64,000 nt of DNA from Closterium sp. Naga37s-1 (Eukaryota; Streptophyta; Zygnematophyceae; Desmidiales; Closteriaceae). The translations under genes and the position numbers were made by a program. The notes beneath the pieces were generated by a model. The model did no database searches, was not told the DNA's origin, and worked only from the letters and a program-made list of their open reading frames with translations. This document shows positions 1 to 13,170 of this stretch, one piece after another. Position 1 is the first letter of the stretch. Each line of letters opens with the position of its first letter. The DNA lies in the NCBI GenBank assembly GCA_947471745.1, contig CANJKZ010000534.1, positions 248,001-312,000 on the forward strand, read 5' to 3'.

Positions 1-508
1 TCTCCTCCTCCTATCTCCTCTCTTCCAGCCGCCTCTCCTCTGCTCTCCTCCTGTGCACCACCAGCAGCTTCCTCCTCACCAACAGTTGTGTTTGCTCGTA
101 GATGGCGAGCGACCAGCATCCTTCGCCCTCCGGCTATCCCAGCCCTCCTCCGCGCTCTCCGCGCCCTCCTCCGTTCTGGCTTTCACAGGTGCTGCCGGTC
201 AGCCACCGCTGTTTCTGTGCCTATCCCAGCTACAGCAACCACTCTCCAGGCGACCTGGTGCCAGACACCACTAGCTAAAGCCGTAGGCAGTTACGGGGGT
301 GTGTTGAATTATATATCTTATAACTGTCTACAGCTTGCTAGTGTATTAGTTAGCTATTAGAATCAACCGTTGGTGGTGCACCCTATCCCTTTGCTCTTGC
401 CTACTTGTACTTCCAACTCTATAGTGAACCCCTCTTCTTTGCTCAACCTTCTCGACATTCATGCAAGCCCCCATACCCTAGTCTCCTAAGTCCTCTCCTA
501 ATCTAACA
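1..508 (+). mobile_element. 3' part of a short non-autonomous LTR retroelement (cut by window edge)
   Basis: Positions 1-301 are nearly identical to the 3' internal part of the intact element at 8313-9805 (compare 9310-9582), including a short frame starting MASDQHPSPSGYP and the purine run GTTACGGGGGTG just before the LTR. The LTR starts TGTTGAAT at 302 and ends near 508 with ACA. It is about 207 bp and clearly diverged from the 223-bp LTRs of the intact copy. The left half lies outside the window, so a target duplication cannot be tested. Confidence 0.75.
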
Positions 509-1129
509 AGTACCGTATAATGCACCAAAATGTTTCAGAGGCTGGTTTCAAGTCTGGTTGGCACTGCTGGGCCGGCTGGCAAGTCACTCATTCCAGACTC
601 ACTCTTGCGTGTGAACTGCTCATACAGTACAGTGACACTGTAAAAGGTTTTAGCCAGGAAGGAAGGAGCCATAGCTCTCCAAAAAAAAAACTGTACACGA
701 GTAGGTATACTAAGGGTCCTAGCCACACACACAGAGTCCCCCATACGGTGATTGACGCACATGGTGCAACTACAGTATAAGGAAGACAGCCCTGCATGAT
801 CTCCGGTCAACCCTGGTCACATGGGTGCAACCAGTACCGGATCAAGATGGGAATAGCCGGAACTTGCTGCCGAGTGTGCAGCTGTAAAAACTGGAAGTGA
901 AACATGAAAGCAAGCAAGCAGGCAAGCACCTAGTAAGCGAGCATCACTGAAGGAGTGATGATTGCAGAGTGTAGTATCCCCGCCCTGGACATAGGGATCA
1001 GCGCTAGCTAGTGACCCAAGCAGGGACAACAGCCAACAGCAGAGCACCCATCTGGGCCATCCATTCACCCAACCATTTGACCATGCATTCATCGGTCCCA
1101 CCATCTGCTTCTTCTCTCTCTCTCTCTTG
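509..1129. other. No gene recognised
   Basis: Mixed-composition DNA with only short overlapping frames on both strands and no recognisable domain or repeat. It lies between the LTR fragment and the 3' end of the small minus-strand gene and may hold that gene's 3' UTR. Confidence 0.4.
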
Positions 1130-2678
<1,549 letters not shown>

Positions 2679-5338
2679 GTCGCAGCGGACGGCGCGGGGA
2701 GGCGCGGAAGGGGCGCGGGAGGCGCGGAGGCGGAGCGGGATGTGGGGGCGGCCGGGAGGAGTGAGGTCACGCGGAGGGAGGAGAGGGGGTAGGATTCGGT
2801 GAAAGGAGTGAAGAACGAGGGCGGTGCTGCCACGGGGAAAGGTGAGGGTAGTCGGAGACTGGTCGGAGGCGACTGTGACGGAGGTGGGAGGCAGTTGGAC
2901 GGCAACTGGGAGAGCGGCGAGGAGAGCGGGTCTACGGACTGATGTCGCGGAGGGCTAAGAAGGCGGAGATTCACAGTCGTATGGAGGTATTGTCGCACGC
3001 GGTGGCTCTTCAGCTCGCAGCTCGCAGTCGCAGTGACAGTCGCAGTGGCAGTCGCAGAGGCAGCACGGCACGGCTTGCAACACAGATTGCCGAATTCGCT
3101 CTCAATCGCTACGTGTGTGGGAGGATGGGTTGGTGAGCGTGGGAGTAAAGTAAGAATAGAGAGAATCTACTCGCAGCACGAGGACGATAAGGCCCGCTCT
3201 TTCGACGCCTCAAGGTAGCGGTGGGGCTTTATGATGGGAAAACGTCCGATGGCCGTGATGCGTGATGAGTGATGAGTGACGAGTGATGAGTGCTTTGTGC
3301 TGGTGGGACGCAACGGACGGCGGAGAAGGGAGCGAGAAAGGGAAAGCGTAAAGTGCGATCGGGGACGGTGAGACGAGACACACAGAAATGATCCAGCCGA
3401 AAGTGCTCGTGCAAATGGTTGCAGAGAAGCGCGATGCGGCGCGGTGAGCATATGGCTGTGAGTCTATTCCATCTTCCAAAGCTCGTCAGCAGAAAGTCTA
3501 CCTCCAGCGGGCGTCACGGCTGGCGAATCGCGTGACGCCTCGTGACGAGTCAGTTGCACTGGTAAGGCTCTCATCGCATCCTCTTCTGGAGAGCGTCGGG
3601 GGTGTGGTCTGGTGACTGGTCGGTCGTGCCTGCAGACAGTTCGTGGTGGTTTCAAGCGTTTAGACGGTTCACGCGATGGCCCTCGCACCGCCCTCTTGCA
3701 CCTCGTGCGGTTGCCATGTCCGCCAGCAGCGACGGTTGATGCATTGCTGGAGGTACCGGAATTCTCGTTATCAGATTGGCCGGTTTCAAGGATTTCTTAG
3801 AATTCAACTGTACTAGCTAGCTTACATAGAATTCAACTGTAGTAGCTAGCTTATGTAAGCAATGACGCAAACGGTCCCTTCATGACCATTAGGCAGATAT
3901 AGACAGACTCATGTATGTATTATTTTAGACGCAGATATGTATGTATTAGGTTGATATCAGATATGACACATTAAACGCAGATTTCGGTTATTGATACAGG
4001 GTCATCCAAATTTATAATTGATACATCCGAAACTGTGTCTAGTTTATCGTTAAGATCAATCCCAGGTCTCAAACTTCATGCAGAAGTGTAGACTGTTAGT
4101 AGAACTCATGAGCTTCATTGACCCTCGTCCATACGGCTGTGCTTCAGGAAGATGAGTGGCGCCTGCATGCCTAGTTGGTTGGAGGGTGGACTGGACATCC
4201 CCAACGAAGGGGTGTGGTTCCAAAGCCGTAGCAGTGCTGGCAGAGCGTGGATCCACTTCGCTCCACGTGTGTGAGATAATCGACTCGCAGGTGTGCAGTT
4301 ACAACAGGCAGATGCCACAGTTGCAGCATGTCGCAGGTTGGCTTCTGTTGGTGCTGGGAAGGGAGAAAAAGCGGTGGTAGTTGTGATCTGCGACCCGACT
4401 GGCAGCGCTCAAGCAGTTGATCTGACCCTAACCATTTCGTAGACTCCGATAGGGCTAGGGGTTTTCGAGACTCGCATGCCGTAGTTGGATGTTGGAAGTT
4501 TTGCCGTCCACTTGTGCAGTAACTTCCAAGGAGGCAATGGAGGCCACAGAATCTCAAGATTGTAGAGGGATTGCCCCCACTTCGGGCAGCCCTCGCCCGT
4601 GGTCGGCGCATCATTTATTTGTTGAACAGTACACGTTTCAAACAAATCACGCGCAATTGCCGAGCTCAATGCACCACTGTGTTGGTCATTTGACTGCAAG
4701 GAAACAGTGAGAAGTTTGTGAAGGGGGTCGAAGGTCCTCTGTTTCGCTCGTCTTGGCGCGAAGTCCCTCACAGACCGCAGGTGGGCTTGCTCCCCAAAAT
4801 TTTGCTCCTGACTGTTGCTTCGTCCAGACTTTCCTGGCCTGCTGGCATAACCCCAATAAATCATACCTGTTCCCATGTAGCTCACGACACGACTGAAGTA
4901 CAAATTAGAGTACGCAACTCCTGGACTTACGAGAACCAAAACTGGTTCGTAGCAGCTTGAAGTACGTCCTGCATACTATGAAACTCTGTTTGCAAACACT
5001 GCTTCAGAGAAACAACCCCAACACGCAACGCATCCACCACACAGGCCACGTCCGCTTTCTCTCCGTTCGTCTGCTCTCCCTTCTGTCCGCTCCGCTTCAC
5101 CAAGTGCCCCCTCTCGACTTAGCTGTCCGCTGCATCCACAGCAACAAAACCCCTACAGCTGGAACGGAGACCTACCAGAAAGTTGAGTTAAGTTTTCACC
5201 CGTGTAGACTGGTTTACCGAGACACATCACACAGCTGAACTAAGAGGTGTGGTCTTGCTACTAGTCACCACCCAAGATTATCTTAGCGACGAACACTAGG
5301 CCGCGCTGCTGAGCGACTTTTGGGGAATTTTCGGCAAG
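2679..5338. other. Intergenic; no convincing gene
   Basis: The first few hundred bases are GC-rich and probably 5' flank of the minus-strand gene that starts at 2678. 3240-3300 has a short GATGAGTGATGAGTGAC repeat. From about 3790 it is AT-richer. Frames up to 176 codons occur (for example minus strand 4939-4409), but none shows a domain, coding composition or splice logic. The last 100 bp are upstream sequence of the F-box gene. Confidence 0.4.
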
Positions 5339-8017
5339 ATGGGGGCGACAACTTCCAGTTTCGCCTTGTATTCCACCGACGAGAAAGCCCTTGATAGCTC
5401 ACTTGATGATTCCCCAGCCCCGCCAGCTGTTCCTGAGTCGGTACCTATCGACAGCCGACGATGCACTAGCACAAGCAGCACCAGCACTAGCAGCAGCAGC
5501 AGCGCCAGCGATGGCGGCGGCGACAGGTTTTGTAGCAGAATCGACTGCGGTAGCAGCAGCAGCTGCTGCAGCACAGCATCTAGCTATCGCGAGGCGAGGC
5601 CAGAAACGCACGATAGCGAGGGGCCCAGCAGGAAACGAACAACCATCGAAAGCCTACCGGTACGCAGCTCTCCACCCGCTCCTCCAATTGACCCCCGTTA
5701 CTCGCCTCCTTCGTGCGAAGCTAAATTGTCTGCCCACCATACCTTTCCCACTCCCCTCTTCTCTGTGCTCCCGTCGGCCCCTCCCCCACGTCACTCTCTC
5801 TCCCCTCCATGGCCGTCGCATGACAGGACGAGGTGTTGATAAAGGTCTTGGCAGCCGTCAATTCCACCGCGTCCTCTCCGCTCGACGTCGTCCTTCCATC
5901 CATGATGTAAGCGCCCGACCGTTCGCCCGCTCGCTCACCCACCCGCCCGCCCGCCCGCCCGCCTGTCTCCCCTCTCGAGCTTCTCCTTGACTGCTTGCCT
6001 CTCCGCGTCCTGCCTACCCGTACCGTCCATTCGCGTCCAGCCTCTGCTTACCTCTCCTTACTCCTCTTCCTATTCGTCCGTCCCCTCTTTCCCTTTCTAT
6101 TCGCCCCCGTCGCCTCCTCGTCGCGCAGCAATCGGCGGTGGCGGCGGGCCAGCAGAGACCGCGAGGCGCTGAAGCGCGCGTGCAGAGGGGGAGTGGCGGT
6201 GCGCGCGCGGCAGTGGTGCGAGGGCGCGTACATGTTCCTGCGACGGCTCTGCGAAAACGGCTGCCTCGAAGCCGCCTTCATGCTCGCCATGGTCAGCCCC
6301 TCCACCTCTGCCGCCCCGGCCCACCCACACCTCCCCTCTCTTCCCATCCTTGCTTCTCGACCTCTCACCTCCCCCTCCTCTCCTCCCCATTCCCTTCCCA
6401 CCGTTTCTTCTCGCACCCCTTCTTCTCCTTCCCCACCCACCCAACCCCTCCCCTCACCCCCCCCCCCCACCTTCCCCTCCCTTTGCTCCCACGGCTTCCC
6501 CTTTCAATCCGCCTCCACCCTCTCGCTGTTCATCCTTCCTAGTCCGGCTTGCCTCCTTATGCTTTTGCGAATTCCCCCCTTGCCCTTTGCTTTGATTCTG
6601 CTGTTTCCGCCCTGCCTTATTATTCCGTCCACTCATTCTCGCCTCTCCTCGTGCGAATCCCTCGTCTCGTCCGCCGCAGATTCTATTCTACTGCATACCC
6701 GGAGCGCAATTCGAGGGCGGCCGGCTGCTCATGCACTCGGCGCGCGAGGGTCACGCAGCGTCGCTCTACACGGCCAGCGTTCTCAGCTTCAACGGCAGCG
6801 CGCTCGGCGCGCAACACAAGGACGCGCGGATGGGGGTCGCGTTGTGCGCGCGAGCCGCGGCGCTGGGGCACACGGAGGCGATGCGCGAGCTGGGGCATTG
6901 TCTAATCGACGGGTACGGCGTGCAACGCGATGCGCAAGAAGGCTGGCGGATGCTGCTTGAGGCGCAAGCGGCGGAACTCGCGCCGCAGGCGTATCTGCGC
7001 TCGCTGCTCTCTGCCATGTCCCCCTCCCCCACGACCGATTGCGCAACCCCCAGCGCTTGCGACAACTCGTTCGCTTCCGCCGCTGCTTACCGCGCGTGTA
7101 ACTCGAGCCCGTACGGCAACACGATGCCGCTCACGCCCGCGGAGCAGGAAGCCGCGGTGCAACTGCTGCTCGCGCGCGACTGGCGGACCGCCCCCTCCAC
7201 CCCCATCCGCGCGGACTCTTCTTCCGCCTGCTCCTCCTCCGCGTCTGGCGCCGTGGCTTGCTGCGACGACGACATGGCCGGCGACGAGGCGGCGGAGTCT
7301 AGCGACGGCGCGTTTCTCTCGGCCGCGGGGCTGTCGCCGCGCTCCCCGTCGAGCGTGCTCGCGATGCACTCGCACTCCCCGCGGTCCCCCGCGAATAAGC
7401 CCACGTGGCAATCGCAGAAGCCCCTCGCTGCATCCGCCACCACCACAACCACCACCACGCCCCCCACCACCCCCATCCGCGCCCCCACCCCCACCACCAG
7501 CCTGGGCAACAAGCAAGCCGTGGTGGAGAAGCTTCTAGCGGGGCTCGCGTCGGGTTCGTTCCGCCTGACTGACGCGCACGTGGCTGCGCTCGAGCCCGCG
7601 CTCGCCGCCCTCCAGACATCCCTCCGCCCCGCACCCGTCCACCCCGCGCACGCGTTCGTGCGCGAGTGGCGCGCGCTCAAAGGCCTTTCCGCGGACTCGG
7701 CGGAAGAGAGCCTCTCGTCCGCTTCAGCAGCAGATGCGGCGGAACAAGCGCAAGGAGGCGATGCGCGCGCGGGGGTGTGCAGCCGCGCGTCGTGCGGTCG
7801 CCCGGAGACGCGCGCGTTTGAGTTTTGGCGGTGCTCTACGTGCTGGCGCGTGCGGTACTGCAGCCGGTCGTGCCAGGTGCACGACTGGAGGGAGTCGCAT
7901 GCGCGCACTTGCGCTGCCGGCGCCGGCGCTGGCGCGCCCACTCATGCTCATGCGCACGGCCCCGCGCGTGGAGATGTGTCCGCACACAGGTCGTTGCATG
8001 GCACTGGCGTGCTTTGA
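5339..8017 (+). CDS. F-box protein with Sel1-like repeats and C-terminal MYND zinc finger
   Basis: Four exons join in phase: 5339-5659, 5827-5906, 6129-6291 and 6680-8017, giving about 633 residues with GT-AG introns. Residues 1-100 are Ser-rich. The F-box starts at IESLP (about 103) and runs through DEVLIKVLAAV..VVLPSM in exon 2 and NRRWRRASRDRE in exon 3. Sel1-like helices follow (about 155-240: AVRARQWCEGAYMFLRRLCE, GVALCARAAALGHTEAMREL). A long Ser/Pro/Thr-rich insert separates them from a MYND finger at about 555-599 with the full Cys/His set (C-x4-C, CSTC, YCSRSCQ, H-x3-C). This order is that of the land-plant F-box/MYND family (Arabidopsis At1g67340 type, about 360 residues), thought to be SCF substrate adaptors. 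The extra length is the disordered insert. The start is the first ATG of the frame, which exon phases support. Confidence 0.92.
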
Positions 8018-8312
8018 TTTGGCACCATGCATGCATAATTTTCTCTCTCCATTGGTGGGAGGAGGACCTGTTGCATTTTACGTGACCTACTCTCAATGCG
8101 GAAGCGGACAGCCGATGTTGATCTCGGTTCATTTGTTTGTTGGATTGAACTGATTATTCTTGTATAAACTATCGGTACTTTATTCTACTTGTTAGCATGA
8201 AACTCAGGCCCAAGAATGTGGGAAATGTGTAAAGAGCTTGTCCATTATGACACTGTTTAGGGTGTTGCGGACTAGAATGGTCTGACTGGTAAGGATGGAA
8301 GAATGGCAATAA
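8018..8312. other. 3' flank of the F-box gene
   Basis: AT-richer sequence after the TGA, likely 3' UTR and short intergenic DNA. It ends in AATAA, the target site of the LTR element that follows. Confidence 0.5.
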
Positions 8313-8535
8313 TGTTGAATTATATTGCATATCTTATAACTGCCTACAGCTAGCTAGTGTACTAGTTTAGTTATTAGCATCAACTGTTGGTGGTGTACCC
8401 TCTCTTTTCCTTGCCTATATCCTTGTACTGTTTCTCACTATTGAACCTCTTTGGCCAACCCAAACTCCCTCGATATCCATCTCGCTATGCTACTCTCTCC
8501 CTCCAAGCTCCTAATCTCCTAAGTACTATTTGACA
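8313..8535 (+). repeat. 5' LTR of the 1.5-kb element
   Basis: TG...CA bounded, 223 bp, matching the 3' LTR at 9583-9805 almost perfectly. Confidence 0.95.
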
Positions 8536-8550
8536 TGCTATCAGAGCCCG
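8536..8550 (+). other. Primer-binding site
   Basis: TGCTATCAGAGCCCG immediately follows the LTR. It is complementary, with one mismatch, to the 3' end of plant initiator tRNA-Met. The same variant follows the LTR of the element at 46041-47678. Confidence 0.85.
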
Positions 8551-9582
8551 TGTTTCGGTCCTAGGCCCTCGCTCAAATTTGAACCATGGGAGCTTTCCCT
8601 CACGCTCGTTTGCAGCTGCTGGCGGCCTGCAAGGCGACCGCCGCGACGAGCAGGGAGACGGTCGCGAAATGCAGCGCGAGTACTGCAGCAGCTGCGCGAT
8701 CGCCGTTCGTCGCGGCCGCCTCGTCTCGCCCCATCGCCCCGCCCCTTCGTCGCCACGTCGCCCCACTGCTGCGCCTCTGCCGCCCCCCCGTTCGCCCCCC
8801 GTGCGCTTCCGCACCCGTCCCGCCCCTGCACGTATGCGGGGGCGGTAGCTATAACGTGGAGGATGGGGGAAGGGAGTGGCGGGCCGACGGCAGCAGTCGC
8901 CCGCGTCAGCGCCAACGAAGTTCGTTGGCGCCCCCGACATCTCCATCCTGCTCCCCGCCCTCCCCTCTGCCGCGCACTGCAACGGCAGAGACTTGGGGAG
9001 GGGGTTGGCGGGATTGGCAGGCGAGGCTCCGGGGGTACTAAAGCCCCCCTTGAACCCCCCTATCCTCCTCCTCCTCGCTGCACCGTATCTGCTGGGCGTG
9101 CCGCGTTGGGGGGGGGGAGAAGGGATGTGGGGGTGGCGGGTTTGACAAGGCAGCCCCAGCCGCACCTCCTCCCTCTACCTTCCGCTGCACCATCTCCTCC
9201 TCCTCTCTCCTCCCTCCAGCCGCATCTCCTCCTCCTCTCTCCTCCCTCCAGCTGCATCTCCTCCTCCTCTCTCCCCCCTCCAGCCGCATCTCCTCCTCCT
9301 ATCTCCTCTCCTCCAGCCGCATCTCCTCCTGTGCACCACCACCAGTTTCCTCCTCCTCACCAACAGTTGTGTTTGCTCGTAGATGGCGAGCGACCAGCAT
9401 CCTTCGCCCTCCGGCTATCCCAGCCCTCCTCCGCGCTCTCCGCGCCCACCTCCGTTCTGGCGTTCACAGGTGCTGCCGGTCAGCCACCGCTGTTTCTGTG
9501 CCTATCCCAGCTACAGCAACCGCTCTCCAGGCGACCTGGTGCCAGACACCACTAGCTACAGCCGTAGGCAGTTACGGGGGTG

Positions 9583-9805
9583 TGTTGAATTATATTGCAT
9601 ATCTTATAACTGCCTACAGCTAGCTAGTGTACTAGTTTAGTTATTAGCATCAACTGTTGGTGGTGTACCCTCTCTTTTCCTTGCCTATATCCTTGTACTG
9701 TTTCTCATTATTGAACCTCTTTGGCCAACCCAAACTCCCTCGATATCCATCTCGCTATGCTACTCTCTCCCTCCAAGCTCCTAATCTCCTAAGTACTATT
9801 TGACA
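9583..9805 (+). repeat. 3' LTR of the 1.5-kb element
   Basis: Second copy of the 223-bp LTR, preceded by the polypurine tract and followed by the AATAA duplication. Confidence 0.95.
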
Positions 9806-9918
9806 AATAACAAAATGATTTTTTTTTCTAAAAGTGTGTATTTTGAAAGCGAAGCTGCTTGTAATGCAGCAACGGCAACGGCGAAGTGCTAGACGCTCTT
9901 TGCCAACTATATAGCAGG

Positions 9919-9944
9919 GGGTGGAGGCCATTTGGCCTCCACCC
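9919..9944. repeat. Perfect 12-bp inverted repeat
   Basis: GGGTGGAGGCCA and its exact reverse complement are separated by TT. It stands alone in AT-rich DNA just beyond the LTR element. It could be a transposon end, cruciform or RNA hairpin; no function is assigned. Confidence 0.8.
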
Positions 9945-10079
9945 ACGTCTTCGTTTGAAATTTCAAGTGTCTTATGTAGGTACCATATATATCCCGGACG
10001 AGAATGATGTAATGCCTATTTGAAACGAAGCTCGTTGCCATTGCAAACACAAGAAAGCAAGCTTTCTAAATATACGGTA

Positions 10080-10813
10080 CTGTATTCTCCCGGATAAAAC
10101 ACCCTAGGGTGTTATGAAAACCACTGGGAAAAAATGGGGGGGGTCTCCTCAAAGGAAAATCCTACATAATACCCGGGTCTTATTATATGGTATATTTTTT
10201 ATCAAGTAGAAAAGATGTGAAACAAAATCAGGGGCCTGACTCCACTTCAAGATTGTTGACCAGTGCCGCAAAACCGAGTATACGACGATAACGTGACCGC
10301 CCACTGGAATCTGCCACGTGGCAAAGTCGAGTGGGCAATTCTGGCACTTGATAGGGTGAAAACAAAGCCAATTGCGTGGCGAGGGTTCATGCAACCGCCG
10401 AGGCCAGAATCGCGCACGGTGGTGCGTTCTTTACTGTACCAGTCACTTCTTGACTGGTTTGGTCACGTATCTGTGCCTCATGTGAGAAGGTGATTTTCAC
10501 CTATTGGGCCACTTGCAGCGGAAGATTCGCCAGCGTGGCGACAGCGAGATTGTGGGAGGGGGGAAATCTTGGCAGATTCTAAGTGAAAGTACACGCGAAA
10601 TTTCACCTAGGGAGCAATTCTCGCGATATCGTCCCGTAAGGAATCAGACTCGATAACAGCTATAATATGAATCTATAAGAAAAGGGGGGTGTTATAGAAA
10701 ATCACCCCAAAAGGGGGGGTATAGTACAAACGGGGTCGGATATAACACCCACCCCGTATTAGCTACCCGGGGGTGTACAATTACGGGGGGGTGTTTTATC
10801 CGGGAGAATACGG
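10080..10813. mobile_element. Non-autonomous TIR element, copy 1 (TA-flanked)
   Basis: Both ends carry the same inverted repeat of about 26 bp (core TATTCTCCCGGATAAAACAC). Both outer flanks are TA, which fits a TA target duplication but could also be part of the repeat. The interior matches the element at 57635-58256 in opposite orientation, including TCGCCAGCGTGGCGACAGCG and the GGGGTGTTATAGA segment. It has no transposase frame. TA-specific Tc1/mariner-like mobilisation is inferred only from the flanks. Confidence 0.75.
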
Positions 10814-11419
10814 TATGTTAAAGCCCAAGTACAGCATGGTAATTTTCAAGTTCAAGATTCTTGAACTTGAAATCGCCAAAAACAGGGTTACCCTACCTGT
10901 TTTGAAGAAACTCTCGCGACCCCAGGCAATCGTCCTGCGACAACGGAACCCGAGTGCCCAAAAACAGAACTGACGCGATGATCGCCAACCATATGCACTG
11001 TTCACCATTCACATAACTTGAACACCAAGTAGTACTCATAGACTAGGAGGCTCCAGGCAAAAACTAGCTCCGGTAGGCAAAAGCGAGTCGTTGAAAGGGT
11101 TTTTTTTTTTGTGGGAAATATAAAGTAGGTATCCACCTCAACCATCTTAATCACCGCACGCTCCGATCTCCCCCTCACGTCGGCAGTCTCGAGTAACAAC
11201 CCGTTCACCGCGGCACTTACGTTAGTGAACGATCTTCGTGCATTCAATCTCGCGTTGCACTTGCTGCGAATCAGCCTCGTGTCACGATCGTACCGTTTAA
11301 GGTTCAGGTGATTCACGCTGCCGTTACTTGCGTATGTTCCCCCTCGTCGGCCGCTCTTTCCCACGTCATACCGCTTTCCTTGTCGCCCGCGCTTTCCCTC
11401 ATCACCCTCGCCGACCCTT

Positions 11420-11790
11420 GCCGCCCTCGCCTCTTGTTGTCGCCCGCGCTTCCCGTCGTCGCTCTCGCTTCCCCGTCACCCGCGCTTCCCGTCGTCGCTC
11501 TCGCTTCCCCTTCACCCGCGCTTCCCGTCGTCGCTTTCGCTTCCCCGTCACCCGCGCTTCCCGTCGTCGCTCTCGCTTCCCCTTCACCCGCGCTTCCCGT
11601 CGTCGCTCACGCTTCCCCGTCACCCGCGCTTCCCGTCGTCGCTCTCGCTTCCTCGTCACCCACGCTTCCCCTCGTCGCTCTCGCTTCCCCGTCACCCGCG
11701 CTTCCCGTCGTCGCTCTCGCTTCCCCGTCACCCACGCTTCCCCTCGTCGCTCTCGCTTCCCCGTCACCCGCGCTTCCCCTCGTCAATGGC
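11420..11790. repeat. 36-bp minisatellite
   Basis: About ten copies of a 36-bp unit (GCTTCCCGTCGTCGCTCTCG + CTTCCCCGTCACCCGC) with a few substitutions. Because 36 is divisible by 3, open frames on both strands (SPALPVVALA type) are by-products. Confidence 0.95.
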
Positions 11791-12409
11791 GCTTTCCCTC
11801 ATTCTCTCCGCTAGTCACCCAAGCTTCTTCTCATCTCTCTCTCTTCTCCTCAACGTCCTCGTTTCCCTCGTCGCCATAGCACCCTCTCCCCGTCGCCCTC
11901 GCCTCCCCACATACCCGCCTCCATCTCCCCCACCATACACCCGCCTTCCTCCACAGAACGCCCTCAGTGGGAGGGACAGAGGGGGATGGCCCTCGTCACG
12001 CGCGCTTCTCCTCGTCACATGCTTCTCCCCTCGTCATGCGCTCTTCCCCTCTCGTCTCTTCCCCTTGTCATTTCTCTTTTCCTCACTCTCTTCCACGCTC
12101 TCTCCATATCTCCCTCTCCCATTCTCTCACTGTCTCGCCCTCTCCCGCTCTATATCTTCCTCCCTCTCTTGCTCGATCCTATTTTCGCTCTCTCCCTCTC
12201 TCCCTCTTCGGGCCTCATTTATTGGGAGGGACGGAAGGGGTGGGACAGAAGACGGGGTTCAGATGGGGAGGGGGGAGTGTCAATGGGGTAGGGACAGTTG
12301 GGGAGGGACATAGGGGGGAACAGTGCCTCACGCTTTTAGGTCAGTTGCAATCACCTCCCCTCCCATCCCCCTCGTTGCCTGGCCTGCCTCTCTCATACTT
12401 CCACCCTCT

Positions 12410-12560
12410 CTCTTGTTTACACCCCCTCCCATTCTTTCCCCCCCACATACCCGCCCTCCTTCCTCCCACATACCCCCCCTCTTTTCCCTTACATACCCGC
12501 CCTCCTTCCCCCCACATACCCGCCCTCCTTCCCCCCACATACCCGCCCCCCTTCCCGAAA
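12410..12560. repeat. Short C-rich tandem repeat
   Basis: About six degenerate copies of a 25-bp unit (CCCCACATACCCGCCCTCCTT). Similar units recur at 48180-48330 inside the second TTAA-bounded element, which supports common ancestry of the two interiors. Confidence 0.75.
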
Positions 12561-12757
12561 ACGGAAGCGACAGCGGGAGGGACAGAGGGAGAGGGACAGA
12601 GGGACAGAGACAGAGGGGAGGGACAGAAAGGGGGGGGTCCGAGGGGGAGAGACAGAGAGGAGGGGACAGAGGGGGAGGGACCGAGTGGAAGGGATTGAGG
12701 GGGAGAGCCAGAGATGGAGAAAAGAGGTGGGGAGGGTTTGCTTCCCTCACTTCCCCT

Positions 12758-12904
12758 TGTCAGAATCCCAGAATCCCAACCACTAGACCATTGGGATAAA
12801 ATGGCTTGTTTGTGTAGCGGGTAAGTGCGCCCATAACCCCCCAGGCCAACATGCCTGTAACCCTTCCCTAGGATCAATCGGGGATCACCAGTAGACCTCT
12901 GACA
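12758..12904 (-). mobile_element. Solo LTR of the TRIM family, 5-bp target duplication CCCCT
   Basis: It matches the 138-bp LTRs of the TRIM at 56120-56464 and has the same TGTCAG..CTGACA ends. It carries an internal 8-bp duplication (AGAATCCC twice). The flanks are CCCCT on both sides (12753-12757 and 12905-12909). This is the product expected from LTR-LTR recombination after insertion. Confidence 0.9.
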
Positions 12905-13049
12905 CCCCTCCTAGTCGCCCTCACTTCCTCTCCCCTCCTCTTCGCCTTCACTTCCTCTCCCCGTCGCCCTAACCTCCTCTCCCCGTCGTTTGGGTTGTTC
13001 ATGGTTCCCCCTCCACTCCTGTCACTAATGCTGCCTTCCCATCGCCATA

Positions 13050-13170
13050 TGCCCTGCTTCCCCCCGTCATAGCACCTGCTTCCCCCCGCCATATGCCTGC
13101 CCTGCTTCCCCCCGCCATATGCCCTGCTTCCCCCCGCCATATGCCCTGCTTCCCGCCGTCATGGGCACTG
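13050..13170. repeat. 22-bp tandem repeat
   Basis: Several copies of CCATATGCCCTGCTTCCCCC with variants. It sits inside the TTAA-bounded element. Confidence 0.8.

Larger units (their letters stand above)
8313..9805 (+). mobile_element. Intact non-autonomous LTR retrotransposon (1493 bp) with 5-bp target duplication
   Basis: Direct 223-bp LTRs (8313-8535 and 9583-9805) start TGTTGAATTA and end TTTGACA. They differ at one position that I can see (CTCACTATTG versus CTCATTATTG), so the insertion is young. The flanking 5-mers are identical: AATAA at 8308-8312 and 9806-9810. Directly after the 5' LTR is TGCTATCAGAGCC, one mismatch from the plant initiator tRNA-Met complement used by Copia elements. 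A purine tract (TTACGGGGGTG) precedes the 3' LTR. The 1.05-kb interior is GC-rich, has short CTCCTCCTCT-type repeats near 9175-9340 and encodes no protease, integrase or reverse transcriptase. It must be moved by a partner; a Copia element is the likely helper. Confidence 0.95.

Noticed and set aside
4409-4939. Minus-strand ORF of 176 codons as a gene
   Set aside because: No domain, no splice support and mixed composition; frames of this size occur by chance here.
11308-11879. SPALPVVALAS and RASRRRSRFP repeat proteins
   Set aside because: The 36-bp repeat opens frames on both strands; no start context or flanking coding sequence supports a gene.
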